Positions 43,651 through 53,179 of a DNA stretch of 64,000 nt are shown piece by piece (within the stretch, counting starts at the first letter, position 1; each line of letters starts with the position of its first letter). A program made the translations under genes and the position numbers. The stretch lies in assembly GCF_014873495.1 (NCBI RefSeq), contig NZ_JADBGF010000001.1, forward strand, positions 8,804,001-8,868,000. The letters are read 5' to 3'. Source of the stretch: Streptomyces stelliscabiei. GTDB taxonomy: Bacteria; Actinomycetota; Actinomycetes; Streptomycetales; Streptomycetaceae. Below the pieces are notes generated by a model. It did no database searches. It was not told the origin of the DNA and saw only the letters and a list, made by a program, of their open reading frames with translations.

Positions 43651-45375
43651 GTGACGCACGACCAACACACCTCCCACCACGGGGGAGGCGCGCTTCCCGG
43701 CTCGGAAGCGGGCCTCTCCGGCGGCGGGCGGCCCCGGACGGACCGCGTCGTGTTCGGCGTGACGGCGGTACTCACCCTGGCCTTCGTCCTCTGGGGCGCC
43801 ATCTGGACCGACTCGCTCGAAACCGCCTCCGGCAAGATGCTGAGCGGCCTGATCCACAACGGTGGCTGGGCGTTCATGCTGGCCGCCTCCTGCTTCGTCA
43901 TCTTCGCCCTGTGGCTCGCGGTCAGCCGCTACGGCCGCATCCACCTGGGGGTCGAGGGCGAGAAGCCCGAGTTCCGCACGGTCTCCTGGGTCGCCATGAT
44001 GTTCAGCGCCGGCATGGGCATCGGCCTGATGTTCTACGGCGTGAGCGAACCCCTCGCCCACTACACCGCGCCCCCGCCGGGCACGAACCCCGAGGGTTCC
44101 GGCGAGCGCATGGAAACGGCGATGGCGACCACCCTCTTCCACTGGACGCTGCACCCCTGGGCGATCTACGCGGTGGTCGGCCTGGCCATCGCCTACAGCA
44201 CCTTCCGCAAGCGGCGCCGCCAGACCATCAGCGCCGTCTTCACCCCGCTGCTCGGCGAGAAGCACGCCAACGGCACCACCGGCCGAGTCATCGACATCCT
44301 CGCGATCGTCGCCACGATCTTCGGCTCGGCGGCCTCCCTCGGCCTCGGCGCCCTCCAGATCGGCTCCGGTGTCACCGAGCTGGGCTGGATGGGCAAGGTG
44401 AGCACCGGCCTGCTCGTCGGCATCATCGCGGTCCTGACCCTGGCCTTCGTCGCCTCCGCCGTGTCCGGTGTCGAGAAGGGCATCCAGTGGCTGTCCAACA
44501 TCAACATGGTGCTGGCCCTGCTGCTGGCGGTCTTCGTCTTCGTCGCCGGCCCGACCATCCTCATCCTCGACCTGCTGCCCACCTCGGCCTTCTCCTACCT
44601 CGGCGACCTGCCCCAGCTCGCGGGCCGCACCGAGGCCTCCGGCGGGCAGGGCGTGGCCGACTGGCTCGGCAGCTGGACCGTCTTCTACTGGGCGTGGTGG
44701 ATCTCCTGGACGCCCTTCGTCGGCATGTTCATCGCTCGCATCAGCCGCGGCCGCACCATCCGCCAGTTCATCGGCGGCGTCATCCTCGTCCCCAGCTCGG
44801 TCAGCCTCGTCTGGTTCGCCGTCTTCGGCGGTACGGCGATGAAGCTGCAGGAGCAGGGCCGGCTCGGTGAGGAGGCCACCCCGGAGGGCCAGCTCTTCGC
44901 CGTCCTCCACGAGTTCCCCATCGCCACGGTCTCCAGCCTGCTCGTGATGATCCTCGTCGGCATCTTCTTCGTCTCCGGCGCCGACGCCGCCTCCATCGTC
45001 ATGGGCACGCTCTCCCAGCGCGGCGCGCTCGAACCCGGCCGCTTCGTCGTCGTCTTCTGGGGCGTCGTCACCGGGGCCGTCGCCGCGATCATGCTCCTGG
45101 TCGGCAGTGGACAGGGCGACGCCCTCACGGGCCTGCAGAACCTGACGATCCTGGCCGCCGCGCCATTCGTCATCGTCATGATCGGCATGTGCGTCGCGCT
45201 CATGCGCGACCTGCGCCGCGACTCGGTGATCGTCCGCGAGGAGATGGCCTCCGAGGCGGTCGAACTCGCCGTCATCGAGGGCCACAAGCGCTACGACGGC
45301 GAGTTCGAGATCAGGGTCGGCCCCGGCCAGGGCACGGAGATCGAGGGCGACCCGATCGGCCACCGCGCGGAGTGA
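43651..45375 (+). CDS. BCCT-family betaine/carnitine/choline transporter
   Basis: 574 residues with about 12 membrane helices. Signature segments are 'MMFSAGMGIGLMFYGVSEPLAHY', FHWTLHPWAIYAVVGLAIAYS and 'FYWAWWISWTPFVGMFIARISRGRTIRQFI', the Trp-rich substrate box that binds trimethylammonium groups. The C-terminal hydrophilic tail (~60 residues) is where osmosensing lies in BetP. It imports osmoprotectants, usually with Na+. Start GTG 43651 with AAAGG upstream. It is single. Confidence 0.94.
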   Translation: MTHDQHTSHHGGGALPGSEAGLSGGGRPRTDRVVFGVTAVLTLAFVLWGAIWTDSLETASGKMLSGLIHNGGWAFMLAASCFVIFALWLAVSRYGRIHLGVEGEKPEFRTVSWVAMMFSAGMGIGLMFYGVSEPLAHYTAPPPGTNPEGSGERMETAMATTLFHWTLHPWAIYAVVGLAIAYSTFRKRRRQTISAVFTPLLGEKHANGTTGRVIDILAIVATIFGSAASLGLGALQIGSGVTELGWMGKVSTGLLVGIIAVLTLAFVASAVSGVEKGIQWLSNINMVLALLLAVFVFVAGPTILILDLLPTSAFSYLGDLPQLAGRTEASGGQGVADWLGSWTVFYWAWWISWTPFVGMFIARISRGRTIRQFIGGVILVPSSVSLVWFAVFGGTAMKLQEQGRLGEEATPEGQLFAVLHEFPIATVSSLLVMILVGIFFVSGADAASIVMGTLSQRGALEPGRFVVVFWGVVTGAVAAIMLLVGSGQGDALTGLQNLTILAAAPFVIVMIGMCVALMRDLRRDSVIVREEMASEAVELAVIEGHKRYDGEFEIRVGPGQGTEIEGDPIGHRAE

Positions 45376-45440
45376 GAGGGGCAGGGGCGCGGGGGAGTGG
45401 GCGGGCGGCCGCGACACATCGCGGCCGCCCACGTTGCGCC

Positions 45441-45542
45441 TCGCACTCGCACTCGCACTCGCACGGGCACGCTCACGGGCACGCGCACGCTCACGGGCAC
45501 GCGCACGCTCACGGGCACGCGCACGCTCACGGGCACGCGCAC
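45441..45542. repeat. Minisatellite of 6- and 18-bp units
   Basis: Several TCGCAC units (45441-45462) pass into an 18-base unit ACGGGCACGCGCACGCTC present at 45475, 45493, 45511 and, partly, 45529. The plus frame would read as His-Gly-Ala repeats and the minus frame as Val-Arg-Pro, but no start or RBS serves either. It lies between the convergent BCCT and amino-acid-oxidase genes. Confidence 0.9.
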
Positions 45543-45582
45543 TGGCCTGGCACTCGCACGCGCCCCCCGGCGCCTCCGCCCG

Positions 45583-46533
45583 TCACCCGGAGGCGAGCCG
45601 TGCAGCCTCCCTCGCGCAGCCCCACGCCACCGTGACCCCCGCCCCGCCGTGACCGTAGTTGTGCACCAACACCCGCCCGCCCGGCAGGACCTCGCGCTCC
45701 AACCGCACGGCGGGCCGCGCGGGCCGCAGCCCCACCCGGTGCTCGATGACCCGGGCTCCCTCGATCTCGGGCCTGATCGCCGCACACCGCCGCACGATCT
45801 CCCGCGCGATCACCGGATCCGGCGTCAGGGACCAGGCGTCCTCCTCCGCCGTGCCGCCCAGGATCAGACCGCCCGGCTGAGGGATGAAGTACGTGCTCTC
45901 GGACCCGCCGTGATCCACCGAGGTGAGCCAGGTGGTGACCCCGGGGTTCTCCACGACGACCAACTGCCCCCGCACCGGCCGTACGGAGGGGTCCGGCACC
46001 AGCTGCCGCGCCCCCAGCCCCGTGCAGTTGACGACGACCGGCGCGTCGACCGCCGCGAGATCCGTGACCGTACGCTCCTCCACCACCCCGCCCGCCGCGG
46101 CGAACCGCTCGCGCAGCCACCGCAGATGGACCGGCATGTCGATCAACGGCAGCCGCGCCCAGAGGCCGACGCCCGCGTACTCACCGGCCGTCGCCACCCG
46201 CAGCCCGCGCACCCGGGAGGCCCACGCACCCAGTCCGTCCAGTTCGGTCTCGCCGTGTACGCCCTCGACCATGCGTACGCCCGTCTCGCCGGACCGGGCC
46301 GTCAGCTCCTCGTACACGGCCAGGGTGACGAGCGCCCACGCGCCGACGAGTTCCTCCGGCTCGATCCGATACGGCCACCACAGTCCGCCCGCGACGGCGG
46401 ACGTCGTCAGCTCCGCGGGCTCCCGTGTCCAGATCCGGACCCGCCTGCCGCCCTCCGCCAGCACGACGGCCGTCGTGAGACCGACGACTCCGCCACCGAC
46501 CACGATCACATCACTGTTCGATTCCTTGGTCAC
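45583..46533 (-). CDS. FAD-dependent amino-acid oxidase (DAAO-like)
   Basis: 316 residues. FAD Rossmann motif VIVVGGGVVGLTTAVVLAEGG at residues 9-29; DAAO signatures SAVAGGLWWPYR, VVNCTGLGARQL, RPVRGQLVVVE, 'YFIPQPGGLILGGTAEED' and the C-terminal VHNYGHGGAGVTVAWG. It should oxidise D-amino acids to 2-oxo acids with release of hydrogen peroxide. Cytoplasmic. Start GTG 46533; the upstream RBS is poor. Divergent from the unknown gene at 46600. Confidence 0.9.
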   Translation of the reverse strand: MTKESNSDVIVVGGGVVGLTTAVVLAEGGRRVRIWTREPAELTTSAVAGGLWWPYRIEPEELVGAWALVTLAVYEELTARSGETGVRMVEGVHGETELDGLGAWASRVRGLRVATAGEYAGVGLWARLPLIDMPVHLRWLRERFAAAGGVVEERTVTDLAAVDAPVVVNCTGLGARQLVPDPSVRPVRGQLVVVENPGVTTWLTSVDHGGSESTYFIPQPGGLILGGTAEEDAWSLTPDPVIAREIVRRCAAIRPEIEGARVIEHRVGLRPARPAVRLEREVLPGGRVLVHNYGHGGAGVTVAWGCAREAARLASG

Positions 46534-46599
46534 GCAGGGACGTTAACGGAATGTGGCGGACCGTGCGCACAAGTCTGCCTTTGTGGGGATACTCACACC

Positions 46600-47628
46600 A
46601 TGTCTGCCGAGTACGCGACCTTCGGCCTGGCACCGGCGATGCGAGCCGGTGGCGTCCTCGCCAACGGTGACTACCAGGTGCACCGGGACTTCGTGGACTT
46701 CATCGTCGACGGACGCCCGCTGCTGTACCAGCTCTCCGACCTCGATGCCGTCTCCCCACTCGCCTCCGACGTCCCGCCCTCGATCTTCACCGCCCAGGTG
46801 CGCAGCCTGCTCCTGGAAGCCGAGGCCCCCCTGACGCGGGGCCGTTACATCATCTACGGCTGCCCCGAATGCGCCGACCTCGCCTGCGGAGCGGTGACCG
46901 CGGTCATCGAGCGGGCCGGCGAGGACTTCGTGTGGCGGGACTTCGCCTGGCAGACGGAGGAGGAGGCCGACCTCAAGCTGAACGGCTACACGGGCATCGG
47001 CCCGTTCCGCTTCCGCGGCCCCGAGTACCGCGGCGCGTTGCAGTCCCTGCTGTCGGAGTCCGCCGCCGAGCCGTCGGTCCGCCGCCGGGTCCTCCTCATC
47101 GGTGCCCGGGTCGCCGTCCTCGCCAGACTCGCCGCCGCCCTGCGTGCCATCGGCATCGGCACCGACATAGCGCACGACGCCACCGGTGTGCCCGAGGACG
47201 AACTGCGGACCTACGGTGCCGTGGTCTTCGGCCGGGCCGTCGGCGAGGCGGACCGTGCCGCCGTGCGTCTGGCCTTCGACCGCGCGGGGGTCAAGGTCGC
47301 CTACGTCGACGGGCTCGCCCCGATCATCCCGCTGCTCGTCGCGCAGATCGAACACGCCCTCGACCGCAGCCCGGCACGGCAGCGCCGCCTGACCCGTCTC
47401 GTCGCCGCCGGGGGACAGGCCGGCATCGAGATCACCTCCACCTGCCGTGTGGAGCTGACCGCCTACCGCCTCGACCGGCTGTACCGCCCCCACACCTACC
47501 GCTTCTTCGACGGCATCCTCCCGGCCGGCCGGCACCGCATCGGCCTGGACCCCAAGGCGGTGAGGGGAGAGTCGTTCATCGTGGCCCGCACCTCGGGAAC
47601 GGTCCTGGTGGAGCCGATGGCGGCGTGA
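46600..47628 (+). CDS. Conserved hypothetical two-domain protein
   Basis: 342 residues. Residues 1-155 carry 'IIYGCPECADLACGAVTAVIERAGEDFVWRDFAW', a C-x2-C-x4-C cluster that could bind metal. Residues 165-245 look like a Rossmann-type half (RRRVLLIGARVAVLARLAAALRAIGIGTDIAHD, AVVFGRAVGEADRAAVRLAFDRAGVKVAYVDGL), often annotated 'oxidoreductase'. The C-terminus is a short beta domain. I do not recognise the enzyme. ATG 46600 follows GATACT by six bases, so it may be leaderless. Confidence 0.72.
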   Translation: MSAEYATFGLAPAMRAGGVLANGDYQVHRDFVDFIVDGRPLLYQLSDLDAVSPLASDVPPSIFTAQVRSLLLEAEAPLTRGRYIIYGCPECADLACGAVTAVIERAGEDFVWRDFAWQTEEEADLKLNGYTGIGPFRFRGPEYRGALQSLLSESAAEPSVRRRVLLIGARVAVLARLAAALRAIGIGTDIAHDATGVPEDELRTYGAVVFGRAVGEADRAAVRLAFDRAGVKVAYVDGLAPIIPLLVAQIEHALDRSPARQRRLTRLVAAGGQAGIEITSTCRVELTAYRLDRLYRPHTYRFFDGILPAGRHRIGLDPKAVRGESFIVARTSGTVLVEPMAA

Positions 47629-47703
47629 GTTCGCAGGGCGGGCGGGAGCCGGCACCCGACGCGGCTGGGAGGTCCCGTCCTCCTGTCGTTAGGATCGCCC
47701 CCT

Positions 47704-49344
47704 GTGACCGCCACCCTCGTCGTCAAGAACCTCGCCGCCGGCCACGGCGACCGCTCCCTCTTCTCCGGGCTCGACCTCGTCGTCGCCCCCGGCGATGTGA
47801 TCGGGCTGGTCGGCGCCAATGGCGCGGGCAAGTCCACGCTGCTCAGGCTGCTCGCCGGTCTGCTCCCGCCGGAGGAGGGCGAGCTGCGGCTGTCCCCGCC
47901 CACGGCGACCGTCGGCCACCTGCCGCAGGAGCCGGAGCGCCGGGAGGGCGAGAGCGTCCGGCAGTTCCTCGCCCGGCGCACGGGCGTGGCCGAGGCCCAG
48001 CGCGTGATGGACGAGGCCACCCAGGCCCTGGTGGACGGCGCGCCCGGCGCCGACGACGCGTACTCGGTGAGCCTGGAGCGCTGGCTCGACCTGGGCGGCG
48101 CCGACCTGGACGAGCGTGCGGAGGAGGTCACCGCCTCCCTCGGCCTCGGCGTCGACCTGGACCAGCCGATGACCGGCCTCTCCGGCGGCCAGGCCGCCCG
48201 CGCCGGACTCGCCTCGCTCCTCCTCTCCCGCTACGACGTCTTCCTCCTCGACGAGCCCACCAACGACCTGGACCTCGACGGCCTGGAACGGCTCGAACGC
48301 TTCGTCTCCGGCCTGCGCGCGGGCACGGTGGTCGTCAGCCACGACCGCGAGTTCCTCACCCGCACGGTCACCAAGGTCCTCGAACTCGACCTCGCCCAGA
48401 ATCAGATCAACCTCTACGGCGGCGGCTACGAGGCCTATCTGGAGGAGCGGGACACGGCCCGCCGGCACGCCCGCGACGACTTCGAGGAGTACGCCGACAA
48501 GAAGGCGGCCCTCCAGGACCGCGCCCAGATGCAGCGCTCCTGGATGGACAAGGGCGTGAAGAACGCGCGGCGCAAGGCGAACAACGACAATGACAAGATC
48601 GGCCGCAAGTTCCGCAGCGAGGCGAGCGAGAAGCAGGCCGCCAAGGCCCGGCAGACCCAGCGCATGATCGAACGGCTGGACGTCGTCGAGGAGCCGCGCA
48701 AGGAGTGGGAGCTGCGCATGGAGATCGCGGCGGCCCCGCGTTCCGGTGCCGTCGTCGCCACCCTGCGCGACGCCGAGGTGCGGCGCGGCGACTTCGCGTT
48801 CGGACCCGTGTCGTTGCAGATCGACTGGGCCGACCGCATCGCCATCACGGGCGCGAACGGCGCCGGCAAGTCGACGCTGCTGGGCGCGCTGCTCGGCCGC
48901 GTCCCGCTGGACTCGGGACACGCCGCCCTCGGCTCGGGCGTCCTGGTCGGCGAGGTCGACCAGGCGCGGGGGCTCTTCCACGGCCCCGAGTCCCTGCTCG
49001 ACGCCTTCGCCGCGGCCGTCCCGGACACGGAACCCGCCGAAGTCCGCACCCTTCTCGCCAAGTTCGGCCTCAAGGCGGCCCACGTCCTACGCCCGGCGGT
49101 CACCCTCTCCCCGGGCGAACGCACCCGTGCGGCCCTCGCGCTCCTCCAGGGCCGAGGCGTCAACCTCCTGATCCTCGACGAGCCCACCAACCACCTGGAC
49201 CTCCCCGCCATCGAACAACTGGAGTCCGCCCTCGACTCCTACGAGGGCACGCTCCTCCTGGTCACCCACGACCGCCGCATGCTGGACGCGGTCCACGTGA
49301 CTCGCCGCCTGAGCGTGGAGGCAGGCAAGGTGACGGAGGGCTGA
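47704..49344 (+). CDS. ABC-F family ATPase (second copy)
   Basis: 546 residues, two ATPase domains: GANGAGKST twice, signatures GLSGGQAARAGL and LSPGERTRAAL (Pro in place of the first Gly in the second), and LLDEPTNDLDL and LILDEPTNHLDL. The linker (~245-340) is Lys/Arg rich (KNARRKANNDNDKIGRKFRSEASEKQAAK) and, being longer, resembles Uup-type or macrolide-type members rather than EttA. The likely role is at the ribosome. TAGGAT (47690-47695) ends eight bases before GTG 47704, so it is probably a leaderless mRNA; unlike the 27.9-kb ABC-F it has no attenuator. Confidence 0.88.
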   Translation: MTATLVVKNLAAGHGDRSLFSGLDLVVAPGDVIGLVGANGAGKSTLLRLLAGLLPPEEGELRLSPPTATVGHLPQEPERREGESVRQFLARRTGVAEAQRVMDEATQALVDGAPGADDAYSVSLERWLDLGGADLDERAEEVTASLGLGVDLDQPMTGLSGGQAARAGLASLLLSRYDVFLLDEPTNDLDLDGLERLERFVSGLRAGTVVVSHDREFLTRTVTKVLELDLAQNQINLYGGGYEAYLEERDTARRHARDDFEEYADKKAALQDRAQMQRSWMDKGVKNARRKANNDNDKIGRKFRSEASEKQAAKARQTQRMIERLDVVEEPRKEWELRMEIAAAPRSGAVVATLRDAEVRRGDFAFGPVSLQIDWADRIAITGANGAGKSTLLGALLGRVPLDSGHAALGSGVLVGEVDQARGLFHGPESLLDAFAAAVPDTEPAEVRTLLAKFGLKAAHVLRPAVTLSPGERTRAALALLQGRGVNLLILDEPTNHLDLPAIEQLESALDSYEGTLLLVTHDRRMLDAVHVTRRLSVEAGKVTEG

Positions 49345-49362
49345 GGGCGAATCTCGGCTGGG

Positions 49363-49464
49363 GGTCGAAGGGGCGCAGCCCCTGGGTGGGGGCACCTCCC
49401 GCTCGAGCGAAGCCGAGAGTGAGGGAGGGACGGGTAGGGGCGGCGGGGGCGAACCCCCGCCGCC
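49363..49464. repeat. Dispersed intergenic element, copy 2, with terminator hairpin
   Basis: GGGGGTCGAAGGGGCGCAGCCCCTGGG followed by an insertion, a second short hairpin, GGGACGGGTAGGGG and then GGCGGCGGGGG-CGAA-CCCCCGCCGCC (49439-49464), 11 perfect pairs on a tetraloop. The modules match those at 38313-38389. It separates the convergent ABC-F and tex genes. Confidence 0.8.
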
Positions 49465-49468
49465 ACAC

Positions 49469-51862
49469 TCACCGCCGCTTCTTGTCCACCAACCCCGCCC
49501 GCCGCAACGCATCAGCCATCGCACTGTTGGAGGGCGCCGGAGCCCCAGCCCCCTGCCGGGACCCACCGCCCCCACCCCCACGCCCCTGCTGCCGAGGCGG
49601 CTGGGATCCACGCCCCCCGCGCTGAGGCCGAGACCCCCCACCCGACTGCCCCGAGCCGCCCTGCCCCTTGGCCGCCGCCTCGTCGTCCAGCCGCAACGTC
49701 AAGGAGATCCGCTTCCGCGGAATGTCGACGTCGAGCACCTTCACCTTCACGATGTCCCCGGGCTTCACCACATCCCGCGGATCCTTCACGAACGTCTTGG
49801 ACAGCGCGGAGACGTGTGCCAGACCGTCCTGGTGGACACCGACGTCGATGAACGCCCCGAAGGCCGCCACGTTCGTCACGACCCCCTCCAGCACCATCCC
49901 GGACACCAGGTCGGAGATCTTCTCCACGCCCTCCTTGAAGGTGGCCGTCTTGAAGGCCGGCCGGGGGTCACGCCCCGGCTTCTCCAGCTCCTTCAGGATG
50001 TCCGACACGGTCGGCAGACCGAAGGTCTCGTCCACGAAGTCCGCGGGCCTGAGCGACCGCAGCACCCCCGTGTTGCCGATGAGCGCCGCCACCTCCTGCC
50101 CGGCCGTCTTCACCATCCGCCGTACGACGGGGTACGCCTCCGGGTGCACGCTGGACGCGTCCAGCGGGTCGTCGCCGCCCCGGATCCGCAGGAACCCCGC
50201 GCACTGCTCGTACGCCTTCGGACCGAGCCGCGCCACGCCCTTCAGCTGGGAACGCGACGTGAAGGGGCCGTTGGCGTCGCGGTGGGCCACGATGTTCTCG
50301 GCGAGGCCGGAGGAGATGCCGGACACGCGCGCGAGGAGCGGCGCGGAGGCGGTGTTCACGTCCACACCCACGCCGTTCACACAGTCCTCCACCACCGCGT
50401 CCAGCGAACGCGACAGCTTCACCTCGGACAGGTCGTGCTGGTACTGCCCGACACCGATGGACTTCGGGTCGATCTTCACCAGCTCGGCCAGGGGGTCCTG
50501 GAGGCGGCGCGCGATGGACACGGCGCCACGCAGCGAGACGTCCATGCCCGGCAGCTCCTGAGAGGCGAACGCCGACGCCGAGTACACGGACGCGCCGGCC
50601 TCGGACACCATCACCTTGGTGAGCTTCAACTCCGGGTGCTTGGTGATCAGTTCACCGGCGAGCTTGTCGGTCTCGCGGGAGGCCGTGCCGTTGCCGATCG
50701 CGATCAGGTCGACCGCGTGCTCCTTGGCGAGCCGCGCCAGCTTCGCGATGGCCTCGTCCCACTTGTTGGCCGGGACGTGCGGGTAGATCACGTCGGTCGC
50801 CACGACCTTGCCGGTCGCGTCCACCACGGCGACCTTCACGCCCGTACGGAAACCGGGGTCGAGGCCGAGCGTCGCGCGGGTGCCGGCGGGGGCGGCGAGG
50901 AGCAGGTCGCGCAGGTTCGCCGCGAACACGTTCACCGCCTCGTCCTCGGCGGCCGTCCGCAGCCGCAGTCGCAGATCGATGCCGAGGTGGACGAGGATCC
51001 GGGTCCGCCAGGCCCAACGGACGGTGTCCGTCAGCCACTTGTCGCCGGGGCGCCCGCGGTCGGCGATCTGGAAACGGTGGGCGACGATCCCCTCGTAGGA
51101 CGAGGGACCGGGCTGCTCGGAGGGCTCCTCCGGCTCCAGGACGAGATCGAGGACGTCCTCCTTCTCACCGCGCAGCATCGCCAGGATGCGGTGGGAGGGC
51201 AGATCGGTGAACGGCTCCGCGAAGTCGAAGTAGTCGGCGAACTTGGCGCCCGCCTCCTCCTTGCCGTCCTTCACCTTGGCGGCCAGCCGCCCCCGTACCC
51301 ACATGCGTTCGCGCAGTTCGCCGATCAGGTCGGCGTCCTCCGAGAACCGCTCGGTGAGGATCGCCCGCGCGCCGTCCAGCGCGGCCTGCGGATCGGCGAC
51401 GCCCTTGTCGGCGTCCACGAACGCCGCGGCGGCGGCCAAAGGCTCGATCGTCGGGTCGCCGAGCAGCCCCTCGGCCAGCGGTTCGAGGCCCGCCTCCCGG
51501 GCGATCTGCGCCTTCGTGCGCCGCTTGGGCTTGAAGGGGAGGTAGATGTCCTCCAGCCGTGCCTTGGTCTCCGCGGCACGGATCTGCGCCTCGACCTCCG
51601 GCGTCAGCTTGCCCTGCTCGCGCACCGAGTCGAGGATCGCCGTCCGCCGCTCCTCCAGCTCCCGCAGATAGCGCAGCCGCTCCTCCAGCGTGCGTAGCTG
51701 CGCGTCGTCGAGCATCTCCGTCGCTTCCTTGCGGTAGCGGGCGATGAAGGGCACGGTCGAACCGCCGTCGAGCAGCTCCACCGCGGCTCTGACCTGCCGC
51801 TCCCGTACGCCGAGCTCCTCGGCGATCCTGCCTTCGATGGACCCTACGAGGGGTGTCGTCAC
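49469..51862 (-). CDS. tex: Tex-family transcription accessory protein
   Basis: 797 residues with the full Tex layout: N-terminal helical part (TVPFIARYRKEATEMLDD), YqgF/RNase-H-like domain (LGLDPGFRTGVKVAVVDATGKV), helix-hairpin-helix region (GVGVDVNTASAPLLARVSGI, LARLGPKAYEQCAGFLRI) and a C-terminal S1 RNA-binding domain (MVLEGVVTNVAAFGAFIDVGVHQDGL). A Gly/Gln/Arg-rich tail (~75 residues) follows, as often in actinomycetes. It binds nucleic acid and affects transcription. Start: GTG 51862 rather than the longer frame, because VTTPLVGSIEGRIA is the conserved N-terminus. Confidence 0.93.
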   Translation of the reverse strand: MTTPLVGSIEGRIAEELGVRERQVRAAVELLDGGSTVPFIARYRKEATEMLDDAQLRTLEERLRYLRELEERRTAILDSVREQGKLTPEVEAQIRAAETKARLEDIYLPFKPKRRTKAQIAREAGLEPLAEGLLGDPTIEPLAAAAAFVDADKGVADPQAALDGARAILTERFSEDADLIGELRERMWVRGRLAAKVKDGKEEAGAKFADYFDFAEPFTDLPSHRILAMLRGEKEDVLDLVLEPEEPSEQPGPSSYEGIVAHRFQIADRGRPGDKWLTDTVRWAWRTRILVHLGIDLRLRLRTAAEDEAVNVFAANLRDLLLAAPAGTRATLGLDPGFRTGVKVAVVDATGKVVATDVIYPHVPANKWDEAIAKLARLAKEHAVDLIAIGNGTASRETDKLAGELITKHPELKLTKVMVSEAGASVYSASAFASQELPGMDVSLRGAVSIARRLQDPLAELVKIDPKSIGVGQYQHDLSEVKLSRSLDAVVEDCVNGVGVDVNTASAPLLARVSGISSGLAENIVAHRDANGPFTSRSQLKGVARLGPKAYEQCAGFLRIRGGDDPLDASSVHPEAYPVVRRMVKTAGQEVAALIGNTGVLRSLRPADFVDETFGLPTVSDILKELEKPGRDPRPAFKTATFKEGVEKISDLVSGMVLEGVVTNVAAFGAFIDVGVHQDGLAHVSALSKTFVKDPRDVVKPGDIVKVKVLDVDIPRKRISLTLRLDDEAAAKGQGGSGQSGGGSRPQRGGRGSQPPRQQGRGGGGGGSRQGAGAPAPSNSAMADALRRAGLVDKKRR

Positions 51863-52073
51863 GTTCCCGTACCGCCTTCTCCACTGGGGTTGCGCGGCAA
51901 TTGTGGCAGGTGGCACCGACAGCGGGGGCTCAGGCCGTGAGACTCGTCGGACCGGGACGGGCGGACCGGACCCGGACCCGGACCGGACAGGACATGGCCG
52001 GAAGGGACGGTCCGGACGGACGGGGAGCCGGACGCGTCACTCGCGTCCGGCTCCCGAGGTCCACTCGGCCGTC

Positions 52074-52217
52074 TCAGGCCCGACGGGCCCGCCCGCCGCC
52101 GCGCGTCGAACTCGACGCGCCGCCGAAGAGCCGGGCCACGGCCCGGAACGGCAGCGTGACCACCGTCGCGATGGCCCCACCGATCTGTCGCAACACGTCT
52201 GCGATGGCACGGAACAC
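52074..52217 (-). CDS. LPFR-motif small protein
   Basis: 47 residues: FRAIADVLRQIGGAIATVVTLPFRAVARLFGG then a Ser/Arg/Gly tail. The amphipathic helix with TLPFR matches a named group of small streptomycete proteins of unknown function that probably lie at the membrane surface. GTG 52217 has AAAGGGG 7 bases upstream. It is not part of a larger frame. Confidence 0.75.
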   Translation of the reverse strand: MFRAIADVLRQIGGAIATVVTLPFRAVARLFGGASSSTRGGGRARRA

Positions 52218-52302
52218 GTACTTCCCCTTTCGTTTCCCGGCTGGCTGGGCCAGGACTGATCGAGTACCGCGCCCGCCGTCGTTCATGCCTGGACCGTTCG
52301 GA

Positions 52303-53169
52303 TCAGCCCTTGCCGGTCATCCCCGCCGGGAACGCCCCCGCGGCGAGCATGGTCGTCACCAGTGTGCTCATCAGCTCGGTGAGCCGCTCCACCCCGGCCG
52401 CGCCCAGATGCTCGTACGGCGCCAGGTCGAGCCGGTCCGTGGCGTCCTCGATCTCCCGGCGCAGGGCCACCCCCGCCTCCGTCAGCTCGCCGTCGCCGTC
52501 GGTCAGCCCGCGCTCCCGGAGCCGGGTGAGCGCGGCGTCCCACTCGTCCCGGCTCCAGCCGCGTGTGCCGGCGGCCCACTTCGGGGACATGCCCTTGCCG
52601 GTCGCCGTGTGGCTGGCCAGCGCCTCCACCGGGTCCAGACCGGCGTCGAGGAGCACCGCGAGATGCCCGTCGCCCCGGTGCTCGCGCAGCAGCGTGGCCG
52701 CGTGCCAGAGCGCGAGGTGGGGGCGCTCGGGTACGGGGAGATCAGCGTGCGCGGCATACAGGGGGCGCGCGGTCCTCGTGCACGCCTCGGTGGCGCGGAG
52801 GGCCAGCCGCGCCGCCTCGGCCACCTCCTCGGAGGCGATCAGCTCCTCACCGAGCAGCCGCCGCAGCGTGGCGTCGACGGCGCGTTCACGGGCCGCCAGC
52901 ACCGCCGGGGGCGCGGCGGTCTCCCACACGGCGGGCACGTGCTCCGCGACCAGCTCATGACGGAAGTTGAAGAACGTCGCCGTCACCACTCCCGCGCCGA
53001 CCGGGCCCATGGCCGCGGCCCGCACCGCGAAGTACGCCGCCTGCGGGTGCTTCACCCTCAGGGCGGCCAGCTCCCGGCCGAGGTCCGGCGAGAAGTAGTG
53101 CGCGGAGTGGAAGGGGTTGAGGAATCCATGGCAGCGCCGCCCGGCGCGGTCCGGCAGAGAGGAGGTCAT
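52303..53169 (-). CDS. SCO6745-family helical protein
   Basis: 288 residues, mostly helical: 'HSAHYFSPDLGRELAALRVKHPQAAYFAVRAAAMGPVGAGVVTATFFNFRHELV', GKGMSPKWAAGTRGWSRDEWDAALTRLRERGLTDGDGELTEAGVALR. The last block resembles a MarR-type winged helix. The family is annotated only by the S. coelicolor locus name; function unknown. A TetR-type palindrome lies 11 bases before the start codon. ATG 53169 is preceded by a weak RBS. Confidence 0.8.
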   Translation of the reverse strand: MTSSLPDRAGRRCHGFLNPFHSAHYFSPDLGRELAALRVKHPQAAYFAVRAAAMGPVGAGVVTATFFNFRHELVAEHVPAVWETAAPPAVLAARERAVDATLRRLLGEELIASEEVAEAARLALRATEACTRTARPLYAAHADLPVPERPHLALWHAATLLREHRGDGHLAVLLDAGLDPVEALASHTATGKGMSPKWAAGTRGWSRDEWDAALTRLRERGLTDGDGELTEAGVALRREIEDATDRLDLAPYEHLGAAGVERLTELMSTLVTTMLAAGAFPAGMTGKG

Positions 53170-53179
53170 GGCGGCATGT

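Noticed and set aside
45189..45635. Histidine-rich protein over the minisatellite
   Set aside because: Any such frame overlaps the BCCT gene in another frame, and its His-Gly-Ala part is simply the translation of a tandem repeat; no RBS.
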